From: Chryseobacterium sp. JAH
Lineage (GTDB): Bacteria > Bacteroidota > Bacteroidia > Flavobacteriales > Weeksellaceae
Assembly: GCF_001507335.1 (NCBI RefSeq)
Contig: NZ_LMAH01000002.1
Span: 310,001 to 374,000, forward strand
DNA: 64,000 nt
Reading direction: 5' to 3'
In this document: in pieces, positions 17,154 through 27,144 of the stretch
How the letters are laid out: every line of letters starts with the position of its first letter
How positions within the stretch are numbered: the first letter of the stretch is position 1
Notes under the pieces: generated by a model
The model's database searches: none
What the model was told of the DNA's origin: nothing
The model's input: only the letters and a program-made list of their open reading frames with translations
Made by a program: the position numbers and the translations under genes

Positions 17154-18134
17154 TTAAAAGAGTTGTTCTGCAGGTTTTTCTTTTTTTGCAGGTAAATTCA
17201 TCAAAACAATTGCAAAAAGAATTAAAATGATTCCAATCCATTGAATGAGGATTACTTTTTCGCTTAGTAAAACGAATGCCATTGTTACAGAAACCGGAAG
17301 TTCCAATGATGAAATAATACTTCCTAATCCCAAGCCAGTATTTGGAAAGCCTAGATTAAATAAAATTGGTGGAATAATCGTTCCGAAAAGTGCCAAAATG
17401 AATCCATATTTCCAAAAAATAGAGTAATCAAATGGTCGAATATGCTGTGTGTTTTCTGTGAAATTTAGATAAAATGATTTTAAACCCTCAAAATGAAGAG
17501 GCCCGATTTGTGCAAAAAATAAAAATAGAAGGATAACAACCGCACCGCCAGAAAGCATGATTATGCTTTTTCTAAGAACTGGCAAACCTGTTACTAATGT
17601 ATTTGAGGTGAACATCGTCATCGTAAATGAAGCTGCTGCCAACAACCCCCAAAAGATACCGTGCCAGTCAATTTTCACATCAAGATTGATCAGATTGGTT
17701 GCGAGGACTGTTCCTAATAAAACAATACCAACAGAAATAACTTTTCTGAGCGTTGGTAATTTTTTAGTTACAAAACTTTCTACTACAACGCTAAACCAAA
17801 CAGACTGCATCAAAAGTACAATCGCAATAGAAACATTAATATATTGAACTGACAAATAGTAAAATAAACTCGTACATCCCAAAGATGTACCTGCCAACAT
17901 CAGTATTCTAAAGTCTTTTGCACTCGGTGATGCTAATTTTTTTTTCGACGTAATGGTTTGAATGAAATTTAAAATTAGTAACCCAATAAATCCCATCACA
18001 AATTGCGCGCTTGTCACCTCAGAAGTTGTAAAACCTTCATTATATGACATCTTCACAAAAGTTGCCAACATCCCATAAATACTAGCACCAATCCCAACAA
18101 ACAACACTCCCTTTAAAATATTCTTCTTCTCCAT
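17154..18134 (-). CDS. EamA/DMT family transporter
   Basis: 326 aa made of two EamA repeats of about five membrane segments each, ten in total. Both repeats carry the usual Gly/Pro-rich boundaries (FVGIGASIYGMLATFVK in the first, GTIIPPILFNLGF before the last segments). The family exports metabolites or amino acids; the substrate cannot be predicted. A terminator at 18191-18226 separates it from the protease gene upstream. Confidence 0.88.
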   Translation of the reverse strand: MEKKNILKGVLFVGIGASIYGMLATFVKMSYNEGFTTSEVTSAQFVMGFIGLLILNFIQTITSKKKLASPSAKDFRILMLAGTSLGCTSLFYYLSVQYINVSIAIVLLMQSVWFSVVVESFVTKKLPTLRKVISVGIVLLGTVLATNLINLDVKIDWHGIFWGLLAAASFTMTMFTSNTLVTGLPVLRKSIIMLSGGAVVILLFLFFAQIGPLHFEGLKSFYLNFTENTQHIRPFDYSIFWKYGFILALFGTIIPPILFNLGFPNTGLGLGSIISSLELPVSVTMAFVLLSEKVILIQWIGIILILFAIVLMNLPAKKEKPAEQLF

Positions 18135-18190
18135 ATCACTTTTACAGCCGGCAAAGATACAATATAAAGCGTAGTTATATAAAACTCTAT

Positions 18191-18226
18191 TTAAAATAAA
18201 ATCACCCCAGAAAATTCTGGGGTGAT
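18191..18226 (-). terminator. Terminator after the M36 protease gene
   Basis: A perfect 12-bp stem (ATCACCCCAGAA and complement, 2-nt loop) is followed on the minus strand by TTTATTTTAA. It ends 22 nt beyond the protease stop. Confidence 0.85.
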
Positions 18227-18248
18227 AGATTATAGAAAATTCTTAGTT

Positions 18249-20846
18249 CTATTTTTTGATCAAAAGTTTTGATGTCGCATCAATACCAAGACCATTCACT
18301 TTTACTAAATAAGTTCCGTTCACAAGATTACTTGTAGAAATTGCTTTTTTAGAATCAGGAGAAACTTTATTTTCTGTAGAAACTAATTTCCCTGACATAT
18401 CATAAATTTCAACATTTACTTTTCCTAAAGTATTTTTTGGGAAGTTGATGAAGAATTCATTTTTAGCAGGATTTGGATAAATTGAAATAGCATTATCTTT
18501 TACTGAGGTAGTTTCGTTAGTAGATAGTACACAATCGGCAGGAACTGCGAAACTTTCAACTTGATCATTGATATCTGTTTTAACTCCAGCAGAAGCGCCT
18601 GACCCTAAGCCTCTTTTTGCAAAAGCTCTCCAGATCATACATCTGTCTGCCCCTGCTGTTGTCGCCAATTCTGCAGCCAAAATAGCATCTCTACCGTTAA
18701 CAAATGTTGGGTTGCATACTTGAAGTTTAAGAGCGTTTGTTACTAATTGCAAAACACGTGCACTACCACTAGTAGTATTCGCAGTAACATCAGATGCATA
18801 ACCATATTTAGTTACATAATCCCAATGAAGATCCCAAAGCATTGTTGCCCATACAAAACCGATTGAATGAACATCTGGAACGAAAAATAGTCCTTGTCCA
18901 TCCGGATCGTACTCCATACCGTTAGTATCACCATACGTAAAATCATTTACCGCGAAATCTGGAGTATATTTAGCCGGTCTAATTCCACCTCCCGTTACTA
19001 ATTGACCGGCCGGATAAGTCCCTATACCTCTTGCAACAGTTGCATTATCCCCAGGTTTATTTGTAAGCATCAAAGCAAAGAAATCGGACCAACCTTCTCC
19101 CATTTGTTCGTAACTACTATCTGTAGATAAACAAGTAAAGCCATTCCCAGTATTTCTATTTGATATTCCATGTCCATATTCATGAGTTACAATACCGTTG
19201 TCAAAACTTCCGTCGTATCTAACATCTCTTTTCAAAGTAACATTAACTGCTGTATTGGCAGCTAATTTAGCTTTGATAAAATCTCCTTCAGCAGTATCTA
19301 CAATAACAGAAGGTATTGTAATTGTAGCATCAACACCAGTCATTCCTCCTACTGCAGCAGCTCCAGCATTATTATATATAATAACAGCCTTAGCACCTGC
19401 CGTTTGTGCATTTTTCACCTTTATTGTAAAAGCACAAGTCCCTCTTTCGATAAGTGTAATCATATTAGTCATCGATCCTGCAGGTAAAGCAGTACAAGCA
19501 TCAAGAACTAACGAAAGTTTTACATCACCCGTTACTCCTACATCATCTAATTGAGCACCGAAATCAGCTGTTCCAGCTACAGGAGTTCTAGGAACTGCAT
19601 CGGTAGGTGCATTATAGAAAAAACGTCTATTAGAAGCTTGCCACAGATACATCTGCATTCTTGGTTTAGATCCATCGCTAGGTGTAGAGAAATTCGCATT
19701 ATTATAGGAACCTCTATCCTGTGATTCCGCATTTACAGCATCATTACCAAGACCTGGGTTTCCAAAATTACTTTGCTGAAAATTTCTAGCAGCTTCATTA
19801 AATCCAAATTTGTAAAATATATCGTGTATTTTATTGCTTATGTAAAACAAATTAGTGGTAGATGCATTAAGACTATTAAATGGAGTTTGTGTCGCATCAT
19901 AAGGAAAATTAAAATTTCTTGTAGCTCCACCATCAGGAGACGCACCAGCAATATTATTAAAATCTCTATCTTCGTAAGCGTATACATTATTTCCCCTTGT
20001 AATAGTAAAGTGAGTTGTTCCGTCATAATGCCATCCTTCTGGCGACGATGCAAGAATCCATGGATTGTTTACGATACTTCTAGATCCAAAAGTAGGAGCT
20101 TCAATAGGTAATGCAAAAATATTATATGAAGCGTTGTCTGGAACTAACAAAGAAAAATTATTATTTTGAGCTTCAAATTGAGGACCAACGAATAGAGTCT
20201 CTTTGTAATTAGTGTGATCATGCGAATAAGCACCGTCAGCAAAAGTACATGATAAGTTCAAATTTACTTTACTGATTATAGCACCTGTATGAGCATCAAT
20301 GAGGTAGTTCCAAAAGTGTGGAGATTTTGGTTCTTGAACATTATATTCATATGCTAATTTTAAAGTAGATTTATCATTAGCATACACTAATCTTTGTTTT
20401 GCTGCTTTACCATCATTAGGTTCAACATCTGAAAAATCCAGAATAAGGTAAGAATTTATTTCATCTATTCCTAAATCTGAAGCAATCTTAGAAAGTGCTC
20501 CCGCTTTATTAATAGAAGGAGTATTGTTATTAGCTGAGCTATAGTCTTTTACCAAACCATCACTATAATATGTAATCTTCCTGTCTTTAATAAGAACAGT
20601 ACCTACAGCATTATAAATAGGAAATCCATTGTAAGTTTGCTGAAATTTCACAACGTCCCCATTCAAAGACTTTGATGGATCAACGTTATCAATTGTAAAA
20701 TTCATCAAATCAGACTTTTTATAATCTCTGAGATGATTTGTTTGAATATAATTATTAATTAAACTTTGATTATCTTGAGCTGCAAGCTTTGAAGATGGAA
20801 AAATTGCAAATACTGCAAATAAAAGAGGTAGAGTTATCTTTTTCAT
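18249..20846 (-). CDS. Secreted M36 (fungalysin) metallopeptidase with PA insert and T9SS type A sorting domain
   Basis: 865 aa from the start MKKITLPLLFAVFAIFP (cat at 20844-20846); a start 39 nt further up would put a non-signal sequence ahead of the signal peptide. Order: signal peptide, FTP inhibitory propeptide, M36 catalytic domain interrupted by a PA domain (about 430-545), zinc site HEYGHGISNR at 555-559 with the downstream Glu in EQMGEGWSDFFAL, and a C-terminal sorting domain (YPNPAKNEFFINFP to LLIKK). Cargo of the type IX system, released outside or attached to the cell surface, digesting environmental protein. It has its own terminator at 18191. A TAAATTTG element lies about 25 nt upstream of the start. 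Confidence 0.94.
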   Translation of the reverse strand: MKKITLPLLFAVFAIFPSSKLAAQDNQSLINNYIQTNHLRDYKKSDLMNFTIDNVDPSKSLNGDVVKFQQTYNGFPIYNAVGTVLIKDRKITYYSDGLVKDYSSANNNTPSINKAGALSKIASDLGIDEINSYLILDFSDVEPNDGKAAKQRLVYANDKSTLKLAYEYNVQEPKSPHFWNYLIDAHTGAIISKVNLNLSCTFADGAYSHDHTNYKETLFVGPQFEAQNNNFSLLVPDNASYNIFALPIEAPTFGSRSIVNNPWILASSPEGWHYDGTTHFTITRGNNVYAYEDRDFNNIAGASPDGGATRNFNFPYDATQTPFNSLNASTTNLFYISNKIHDIFYKFGFNEAARNFQQSNFGNPGLGNDAVNAESQDRGSYNNANFSTPSDGSKPRMQMYLWQASNRRFFYNAPTDAVPRTPVAGTADFGAQLDDVGVTGDVKLSLVLDACTALPAGSMTNMITLIERGTCAFTIKVKNAQTAGAKAVIIYNNAGAAAVGGMTGVDATITIPSVIVDTAEGDFIKAKLAANTAVNVTLKRDVRYDGSFDNGIVTHEYGHGISNRNTGNGFTCLSTDSSYEQMGEGWSDFFALMLTNKPGDNATVARGIGTYPAGQLVTGGGIRPAKYTPDFAVNDFTYGDTNGMEYDPDGQGLFFVPDVHSIGFVWATMLWDLHWDYVTKYGYASDVTANTTSGSARVLQLVTNALKLQVCNPTFVNGRDAILAAELATTAGADRCMIWRAFAKRGLGSGASAGVKTDINDQVESFAVPADCVLSTNETTSVKDNAISIYPNPAKNEFFINFPKNTLGKVNVEIYDMSGKLVSTENKVSPDSKKAISTSNLVNGTYLVKVNGLGIDATSKLLIKK

Positions 20847-21040
20847 ATTGATTATTAAAGCTCCAAATTTACAAATATTATTCAATCAAAAAATATATTT
20901 CTTGAATTTTTAGCAAATAAATTTAAATCAACTAAAAATTTGAGTATCAGTTCACTAGTAAGTGTTTTCTTTTTAGTAAATCATATAAAATTTCACCCTT
21001 TTTTTTCACCAAAAGAGGTTGCTAAAAAGTGTTTTCTAAG

Positions 21041-21070
21041 CAAAAAAAAAGCCACTCATAAGAGTGGCTT
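21041..21070 (-). terminator. Terminator after rpsA
   Basis: The stem AAGCCACTC / GAGTGGCTT with a 4-nt loop is followed on the minus strand by a run of nine T. It ends 22 nt beyond the rpsA stop. Confidence 0.88.
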
Positions 21071-21092
21071 CATATTATAAAATAGTTTGAGA

Positions 21093-22901
21093 TTATTTAC
21101 CTCCTTCCATTTTCTTTTTCAATTCAGCTAATACATCAATATCACCTAGAGTTGATCTTTCTTCGTTGTTTGAAGAAGAAGAAGTGTTACTGTTGTTATT
21201 AGATCTGTTGCTAGATGCTTCTCTTGCATTCTTTTTCTCTTCGTCTCTGAAGATTCCTGTATGAGAAACTACTACTCTTTTGAATTCTTTGTTGAATTCG
21301 ATAACTTTGAATTGAGCATCTTCACCTTTTTTGATTTTAGATCCATCTTCTTTCTCTAATAATCTTGAAGGGCAGAAAGCTTCTACTTCAGCATCTTCGA
21401 ATTGTACAGAAGCACCTTTATCGTGTACTTCTACAGCTTTACCAGCGTGTACAGTTCCTTCAGCATATTTAGTTTCAAATTTATCCCATGGGTTTTCTGT
21501 CAATTGCTTGTGACCTAAAGATAATCTTCTAGCTTGGATGTCAAGTTCAAGAACGATAACATTCAATTTATCACCTACTGCACAGAATTCTGATGGATGC
21601 TTGATTTTCTTAGTCCAAGAAAGGTCTGAAATATAGATCAATCCGTCGATACCTTCTTCCAATTCTACGAAAACACCGAAGTTTGTAAAGTTTCTTACAG
21701 TTCCAACGTGCTCTGAACCTACCGGATATTTAGCTTCGATATTTTCCCAAGGATCTTTAGACAATTGTTTCATACCTAGAGAGATTTTTCTATCTTCTCT
21801 ATCTAAAGTAAGTACTTCAGCTTCCACTTCGTCACCTACTTTTACGAAATCTCCTGCGCTTCTCAAATGAGTAGACCAAGACATTTCAGAAACGTGAATT
21901 AATCCTTCTACACCTGGAGCGATCTCAACGAATGCACCATAGTCAGCAAGAACTACTACTTTTCCTTTTACTTTATCACCAACTTTCATGTCAGCAGAAA
22001 GAGCATCCCAAGGATGAGCTTCTAATTGCTTCATACCCAACTGGATTCTTGTTTTCTCGTCATCAAAGTCAAGGATAACCACTTTCACAGTTTGTCCGTC
22101 TTCTAAGATTTCAGATGGATGGTTCACTCTAGACCAAGAAAGGTCTGTAATGTGGATCAATCCGTCTACACCACCAAGATCTACGAATACACCGTAAGAA
22201 GTAATATTCTTAACAGTACCTTCAAGAACCTGACCTTTTTCAAGCTGTGCGATGATTTCTTTTTTCTGACCTTCAATATCTGCTTCGATCAATGCTTTGT
22301 GTGATACTACTACGTTTTTGAACTCAGGGTTGATTTTCACAACTTTGAACTCCATAGTTTTACCTACGAACTGATCGTAATCTTTAATTGGCTTAACATC
22401 GATTTGAGAACCTGGTAAGAATGCTTCTATACCGTGTACGTCAACGATCATACCTCCTTTAGTTCTAGACTTAACAAAACCGTTAACGATCTCTCCAGTT
22501 TCGTGAAGTTCGTTTACTCTATCCCAAGCTTTAAGTGTTCTAGCTTTTCTGTGAGATAATTGTAATTGGCCAGTTTTGTCTTCTCTTCTATCTACCATTA
22601 CTTCAACATCATCACCTACTTTTAGGCCTGGGTTGTAACGGAATTCATTAAGAGAAATAACACCTTCAGATTTGAAATCGATGTCTACGATAGCTTCTTT
22701 GTCAGTCAATCTTACAACTTTACCTACGATTACATCGTTGTCGTTTAAGCTGCTAAGAGATCCGTTATAGATTTCTTCAAGATCGCTTTTTTCTTTTCTC
22801 GCATCTGCATCAAGACCTGATTCGAAAGAATCCCAATCAAATTGTTCTGGTGCTACGTTTTGGTTAAGAATAACCTCTGCTGAATTTGTCTCTTTTGACA
22901 T
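21093..22901 (-). CDS. rpsA: 30S ribosomal protein S1
   Basis: 602 aa with six S1 (OB-fold) repeats in tandem, recognisable by their recurring G-x-V and ...ISLGMKQL.../...LSLGHKQL... endings. The N-terminal extension (about 1-50) is acidic. The C-terminal tail is low complexity and Asn/Ser-rich (NRSNNNSNTSSSSNNEE), ending LAELKKKMEGGK. S1 helps load mRNA on the ribosome; in Bacteroidota, where Shine-Dalgarno use is weak, AU-rich leaders are thought to rely on it. Strong promoter at 23025-23054 and terminator at 21041. Confidence 0.97.
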   Translation of the reverse strand: MSKETNSAEVILNQNVAPEQFDWDSFESGLDADARKEKSDLEEIYNGSLSSLNDNDVIVGKVVRLTDKEAIVDIDFKSEGVISLNEFRYNPGLKVGDDVEVMVDRREDKTGQLQLSHRKARTLKAWDRVNELHETGEIVNGFVKSRTKGGMIVDVHGIEAFLPGSQIDVKPIKDYDQFVGKTMEFKVVKINPEFKNVVVSHKALIEADIEGQKKEIIAQLEKGQVLEGTVKNITSYGVFVDLGGVDGLIHITDLSWSRVNHPSEILEDGQTVKVVILDFDDEKTRIQLGMKQLEAHPWDALSADMKVGDKVKGKVVVLADYGAFVEIAPGVEGLIHVSEMSWSTHLRSAGDFVKVGDEVEAEVLTLDREDRKISLGMKQLSKDPWENIEAKYPVGSEHVGTVRNFTNFGVFVELEEGIDGLIYISDLSWTKKIKHPSEFCAVGDKLNVIVLELDIQARRLSLGHKQLTENPWDKFETKYAEGTVHAGKAVEVHDKGASVQFEDAEVEAFCPSRLLEKEDGSKIKKGEDAQFKVIEFNKEFKRVVVSHTGIFRDEEKKNAREASSNRSNNNSNTSSSSNNEERSTLGDIDVLAELKKKMEGGK

Positions 22902-23024
22902 TTTCTTTTAAAATTTGTATTCCTATTCTTACAGACTTTGGCTTTGCTGTGAATCCTGAAAAATATGGAAGTTGTTAATTGCTAATGTTTTACTTCGCCA
23001 AAAGTACGTTCACAAAAGTGACTG

Positions 23025-23054
23025 CAAAAGTACAACTTTTTTTAATTACAACAA
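23025..23054 (-). promoter_or_regulatory. Promoter of rpsA
   Basis: On the minus strand: TTG, a 19-nt spacer, TACTTTTG. A second TACTTTTG follows 18 nt downstream (22999-23006) without a TTG at the right distance. The leader to rpsA is about 115 nt, with no obvious ribosome-binding purine run. The rest of 22902-23195 holds nothing else recognisable. Confidence 0.75.
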
Positions 23055-23196
23055 TACATTTTATATCAAAATTAAAAATACCTACCTCACTGTTTTACAA
23101 ATTGTTGCCCGCAAGTATTTTAATAAAATCAAAATACTTCTACATCAAGAATTAACGTTTTAACTGTAATCAATAGACTTTGAATTAACACAAAAT

Positions 23197-23226
23197 AAAA
23201 ACCTTTGATTTATTCAAAGGTTTTTG
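23197..23226 (-). terminator. Terminator overlapping the end of rluF
   Basis: A perfect 12-bp stem (AAAAACCTTTGA and complement) has the rluF stop codon in its loop, so the last codons of the gene form one arm. Confidence 0.8.
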
Positions 23227-23932
23227 ATGAGCCATCAAGCTGAGCATTCAGTTCAGAAAGTTCGTTGGGCGTAAGATCTCTCCATTTTCCCAAGGGAAGG
23301 TCGAGTTTGATATTCATGATTCTTATACGCTTTAATTTTTTAACCTCATACCCCAGAAACTCACACATTCTTCTGATCTGTCTATTTAGTCCCTGAGTCA
23401 ATACAATACGGAAAGTCATATCATCAATTCTCTCAACTTCACACTTTTTGGTAACAGTATCCAAAATCGGAACACCATTTCTCATTTTTTCCAAAAACTT
23501 CGTGTTCAGAGGTTTATCAACTCTTACCAAATATTCTTTTTCGTGGTTATTTTTTCCTCTTAGGATTTTATTTACAATATCGCCGTCATTAGTCAGTAAA
23601 ATCAAACCTTCACTTGGCTTATCTAATCTTCCGATCGGGAAAATTCTCTTAGGATGGTTAATGTATTCGATGATATTATCAATCTCACGTTTGGTATCTG
23701 TAGTACACACAATTCCTACCGGCTTGTTGAAGGCAATATAAATTGGCTGATCCTCAGATTCACGAATGGGTTTCCCGTCAACTTCTACTATATCTTCATC
23801 TGAAACTTTAGTTCCCAATTCTGGAATTTTACCATTGATTTTTATTCTTCCCTCTTCCAAAAGCTTATCAGCAGCTCTTCTTGAACAAAAACCAACTTCC
23901 GAAAGGTATTTATTGATACGTGTTTTTTCCAT
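23210..23932 (-). CDS. rluF: 23S rRNA pseudouridine synthase, RluF/RluB type
   Basis: 240 aa. An N-terminal S4 RNA-binding domain ([30 protein letters not shown]) is followed by the RsuA-family catalytic domain with [18 protein letters not shown], whose Asp is the catalytic residue, and the terminal [17 protein letters not shown] motif. Short length and the [21 protein letters not shown] ending favour RluF (U2604-type) over RluB, but the exact target base is an inference. Last gene of the ftsX-to-rluF series; its end is built into the terminator. Confidence 0.88.
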   Translation of the reverse strand: MEKTRINKYLSEVGFCSRRAADKLLEEGRIKINGKIPELGTKVSDEDIVEVDGKPIRESEDQPIYIAFNKPVGIVCTTDTKREIDNIIEYINHPKRIFPIGRLDKPSEGLILLTNDGDIVNKILRGKNNHEKEYLVRVDKPLNTKFLEKMRNGVPILDTVTKKCEVERIDDMTFRIVLTQGLNRQIRRMCEFLGYEVKKLKRIRIMNIKLDLPLGKWRDLTPNELSELNAQLDGSSKTFE

Positions 23933-23995
23933 TAGTTTATTCTTTCTATGATGTAATTTTCATTACAGAAAACAACATTTCCGTAAATAAATTTA

Positions 23996-24694
23996 TTAAA
24001 AATTTTCAAATCTGTAATCGTTGTCTAAAAAGTTTGCAGTAGCGTTTTCAACAGTATAATCTCCAATTTTCGTTCGTCTCAGTTGTGTAAGATATGCACC
24101 AACTCTTAATTCCTGACCGATATCGTGCGCCAAACTGCGAATATATGTCCCTTTCGAACAACCAACCGTAAAACTAACTAATGGAAAATTGATTTCTACA
24201 TCTTTAATATAATTGATAGTAGTTTTTCTTGATTTCATCTCAACCTCCTGTCCTGCTCTCGCCATATCATAAGCTCTTTTTCCATCAATTTTAATGGCAG
24301 AGAAAATAGGTGGAGTCTGTTCGATTTCACCTAAAAATTTTTCTAAAACTTCTTTTACATTCTCTTCACTGATATGCGAAATATCCTGTTGAAGAATTTC
24401 AGGTTTTTCTGTGTCGTAAGATTCTGTCTGCACTCCTATCTTTATCTCTGTCCAGTATTCTTTTGGGGCATCCTGTATTTCGGGAATTTTCTTTGTAAAT
24501 TTTCCTGTGCAAACAATGAGCAAACCTGTCGCTTTGGGATCTAAAGTTCCCGCATGACCTATTTTAAATTTTTTCGGAAGGCCAAACTCACTTTTGAGTT
24601 TGTATTTCATTTTATTAACCGCCTGAAAAGAAGTCCAGTCCAGAGGTTTGTCCAAAAGAAAGACGTAGCCTTCTAGAAGTTTTTCTGCTGTCAT
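23996..24694 (-). CDS. truB: tRNA pseudouridine-55 synthase
   Basis: 232 aa. It converts U55 in the T-loop of tRNAs to pseudouridine. Motifs: FLLDKPLDWTSFQAVN, GHAGTLDPKATGLL with the catalytic Asp, RAYDMARAGQEV, and SCSKGTYIRSLA-like VGCSKGTYIRSLAHDIG. Shorter than the E. coli enzyme because it lacks the C-terminal PUA domain, usual in Bacteroidota. It is preceded by uppP with a 198-nt gap that holds nothing recognisable. Confidence 0.96.
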   Translation of the reverse strand: MTAEKLLEGYVFLLDKPLDWTSFQAVNKMKYKLKSEFGLPKKFKIGHAGTLDPKATGLLIVCTGKFTKKIPEIQDAPKEYWTEIKIGVQTESYDTEKPEILQQDISHISEENVKEVLEKFLGEIEQTPPIFSAIKIDGKRAYDMARAGQEVEMKSRKTTINYIKDVEINFPLVSFTVGCSKGTYIRSLAHDIGQELRVGAYLTQLRRTKIGDYTVENATANFLDNDYRFENF

Positions 24695-24892
24695 AAATCT
24701 GATAACTAATAAGTAATTGGTAAGGAGTAATATTTTATCTATGCTGAGTCTTCTGCAGCTCGACCTGATGACATTTATCTATTTTAAATTTTGAATAGTC
24801 AAACGATTTCGTCAGGTTTGAACAGAGTTCTTGTTGTTGTGGTAAAGCTCAAGCAAAATAGCGGGAACGTTAGGCCAATAGCTGTCCCGAAA

Positions 24893-25711
24893 TTATTTAA
24901 ACCAATAAAAATAAATCAACAGTGCAATTCCTACGATAATCCTGTACCAGCCCCAAGGTTTAAATCCGTATTTATTCAGAACACCAATGAATGCTTTGAT
25001 TGCAATAAGTGCCGTAATGAATGCTACAACATTCCCAACAATAAATATCGTGATATGATCCTGAGATTCAAGAATCATCTCATATCCTTTCATCGGATTT
25101 CCAGTTGCTTTGCCCCAAGTTTTAACAAAAACCGAATAAACGGTAACTGCTAACATCGTGGGAACTGCAAGAAAGAATGAGAATTCTGCGGCAGCTTTTC
25201 TTGTCAACCCCTGAGTCATCCCACCGATAATTGAAGCTGCACTTCTACTTGTTCCGGGCATCATTGCTAAGCATTGCCAAAATCCTATAATTACGGCTTT
25301 CTTTATTGATAGTTCTTTTTCGTCATGAATAACAGGATTTTTGAACCACTTGTCTGCAAACAAAAGAACGATACCTCCAAGAACTAAAACTGATGAAATA
25401 GCAATCTGATTTCCTAAAACTGCTTCAATTTTATCGTCAAAAATATATCCTAAAGCCAAGGCAGGAATGACCGCAAAACCCATTTTGAAATAAAACTGAA
25501 GATTTTTTAAATCAAAAAACTTTTTCCAATAGGCAACGACAACCGATAAAATTGCTCCAAACTGAATGGAAACCTGAAACATTTTAAGAAACTCAGTATC
25601 ATCTAAACCCATCAGATTGGCTGCAAAGCCCATATGAGCCGTTGATGAAATAGGTAAATATTCTGTAAGTCCTTCTACAATCGCTATGATGATTGCTTTG
25701 ATTAAATCCAT
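24893..25711 (-). CDS. uppP: Undecaprenyl-diphosphatase
   Basis: 272 aa, an integral membrane enzyme with about eight segments. It recycles the C55 lipid carrier of cell-wall synthesis by removing a phosphate from undecaprenyl diphosphate. The two catalytic regions are intact: EGLTEYLPISSTAHM near the N-terminus and MPGTSRSAASIIGG in the middle. It lies between DUF3098 and truB, all minus. A terminator-like hairpin at 25762-25796 separates it from DUF3098, so it may have its own promoter. Confidence 0.96.
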   Translation of the reverse strand: MDLIKAIIIAIVEGLTEYLPISSTAHMGFAANLMGLDDTEFLKMFQVSIQFGAILSVVVAYWKKFFDLKNLQFYFKMGFAVIPALALGYIFDDKIEAVLGNQIAISSVLVLGGIVLLFADKWFKNPVIHDEKELSIKKAVIIGFWQCLAMMPGTSRSAASIIGGMTQGLTRKAAAEFSFFLAVPTMLAVTVYSVFVKTWGKATGNPMKGYEMILESQDHITIFIVGNVVAFITALIAIKAFIGVLNKYGFKPWGWYRIIVGIALLIYFYWFK

Positions 25712-25761
25712 AATTTGCAGTGGCTTCCGGCGAATAGCTTTCAGCCTAATTTTTAAATTTT

Positions 25762-25796
25762 AAATAAAAAGTCAATTGTTGAACAACCGACTTTTC
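25762..25796 (-). terminator. Terminator-like hairpin after DUF3098
   Basis: AAAAGTC...GACTTTT with an inner TTGTT/ACAA stem; two mismatches on the plus strand become G-U pairs in the minus-strand RNA, which is then followed by TTTTTATTT. It is therefore strand-specific for the ftsX-DUF3098 transcript. Confidence 0.65.
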
Positions 25797-25851
25797 TTTT
25801 TATAAGAACCTTTTATGGCTCTTGTTATTTTTTACCTTTGGAGTGTATCTT

Positions 25852-26151
25852 CTACTTTTTCCTTTTAAGGATTGCATATATTTCAATCACAAATCCAATA
25901 ACAATCAATAAAGGTGCAATTCTGATTCTTCTAATTGAGAAAATGTCATCATTCCAAGAATTCGGATCTAATTTACCATCAACAGTGTTGGCATCAGGAC
26001 CCATCATTAAAAGAAATCCGACAACGATACAAGCTAAACCAATCAGCATCCATTTGTAATTTTCCTTTCCGAAGTAGAATGTCTGCTCTTTTGAAACTTC
26101 TGTTTCCGTGCCAAAGTCTGATGCGGAAAATTTATGTGTTTTTTTGCCCAT
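25852..26151 (-). CDS. DUF3098 family small membrane protein
   Basis: 99 aa from MGKKTHKFSASDF (cat at 26149-26151), 4 nt after the ftsX stop; a start 30 nt up would overlap ftsX and precede the conserved part. Two membrane segments (WMLIGLACIVVGFLLMMG and IAPLLIVIGFVIEIYAIL) flank a short loop with DPNSWNDDIFSIRRI, the family signature. Function unknown. The tight coupling to ftsX, a repeated arrangement in Bacteroidota to my knowledge, suggests a cell-division or envelope role. The gene ends in Lys-Arg-Lys-Lys on the cytoplasmic side. Confidence 0.88.
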   Translation of the reverse strand: MGKKTHKFSASDFGTETEVSKEQTFYFGKENYKWMLIGLACIVVGFLLMMGPDANTVDGKLDPNSWNDDIFSIRRIRIAPLLIVIGFVIEIYAILKRKK

Positions 26152-26155
26152 TTTT

Positions 26156-27052
26156 TTAAGAATAATATAAATCGTCAACATTTGATCTTAAGAATCTCCA
26201 TGTTGCAACGATAGTACTTAATACTGTGATGAAAATACCTACTCCGAAAACCAGAAGTACTAGCCAGAAATACTGGTTGGTCTCTTGTACGAAAGGGGTT
26301 TTGATCGTGGTGGTAAAATAATACCAAAGTCCTGATAATGCTAACAGAGCTAATACGGCTCCTAACACACCAAGAATTAAAGCTTCTTTGATAAACGGTG
26401 TCAAGATAAATCTTCTCTTTGCTCCCACCAACTGCATTGTTTTGATGATGAATCTTTTTGAGAAAACTTTTAGCCTTATCGAATTATTAATTAAAACAAT
26501 TGCCAAAACTAAAAACAGAACACAAAATGCCAAAATCCACTTTAGGATCTTATTTAATTTGTCGTAAATCTTTTGCGAATCTGAATCGTTTTTTACGTCA
26601 ACAATTCCAGGAACTGATTTGATCTGAGTTAAAACAGCACCGATTTTAGTAGAATCGGTATATTCAGGTTTTAGGGCAATTTCTACAGAAGCTGGGAAAA
26701 TATCGTCTTCAAAAAGTGCTTCACTGTTGACACCCAAACTTTTTTTAGCTTCTGCTGAAGCCATTTTTTTTGAGATATACGTTGTACGTTTTACAGATTC
26801 CAGTTTTTGAATTTGCTCGACTGCCTCCGCCTCCTGCTTCACGATTTTCACAGAATCTTTAACGTCATAATTTTCATCAAAGTATGCATTTACAACCAGT
26901 TGCTCTTTAAGATAATCAGAATATTTCTGTGCATTGATCAAAATTAAGCCCATTAACCCCAACAAAAATAACACAAGGGCAATACTTATTACAACAGTAA
27001 TATTGCTAGACCGAAGCCTTTTCTTATTAAACTCTTCTACAGATTTCGCCAT
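26156..27052 (-). CDS. ftsX: Cell division protein FtsX (permease-like)
   Basis: 298 aa with the FtsX layout: one N-terminal membrane helix (VVISIALVLFLLGLMGLILI), a periplasmic domain (about 50-165), then three more helices. The conserved KLNKILKWILAFCVLFLVLAIVLI and TMQLVGAKRRFILTPFIKEA segments are present. With the ATPase FtsE it controls peptidoglycan hydrolases at the septum. FtsE is not adjacent here, which is usual for Bacteroidota. First gene of the ftsX-DUF3098 pair, divergent from rsmA across a 92-nt gap. Confidence 0.93.
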   Translation of the reverse strand: MAKSVEEFNKKRLRSSNITVVISIALVLFLLGLMGLILINAQKYSDYLKEQLVVNAYFDENYDVKDSVKIVKQEAEAVEQIQKLESVKRTTYISKKMASAEAKKSLGVNSEALFEDDIFPASVEIALKPEYTDSTKIGAVLTQIKSVPGIVDVKNDSDSQKIYDKLNKILKWILAFCVLFLVLAIVLINNSIRLKVFSKRFIIKTMQLVGAKRRFILTPFIKEALILGVLGAVLALLALSGLWYYFTTTIKTPFVQETNQYFWLVLLVFGVGIFITVLSTIVATWRFLRSNVDDLYYS

Positions 27053-27144
27053 TAATATTAAAATTTTTGGCTAAAATAGAAAAATTCTACCGAAATTTGG
27101 AACGAATAAGAGAAAATCATTGTTAACGAAATCATAAATAAACT

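Noticed and set aside
19773-20111. 112-aa plus-strand frame inside the M36 protease gene
   Set aside because: Antisense shadow of a well-supported gene, rich in Cys/Lys/Ile runs typical of reverse frames.
24791-25153. 120-aa plus-strand frame between truB and uppP
   Set aside because: Most of it is antisense to uppP; the remaining part has no protein-like features.
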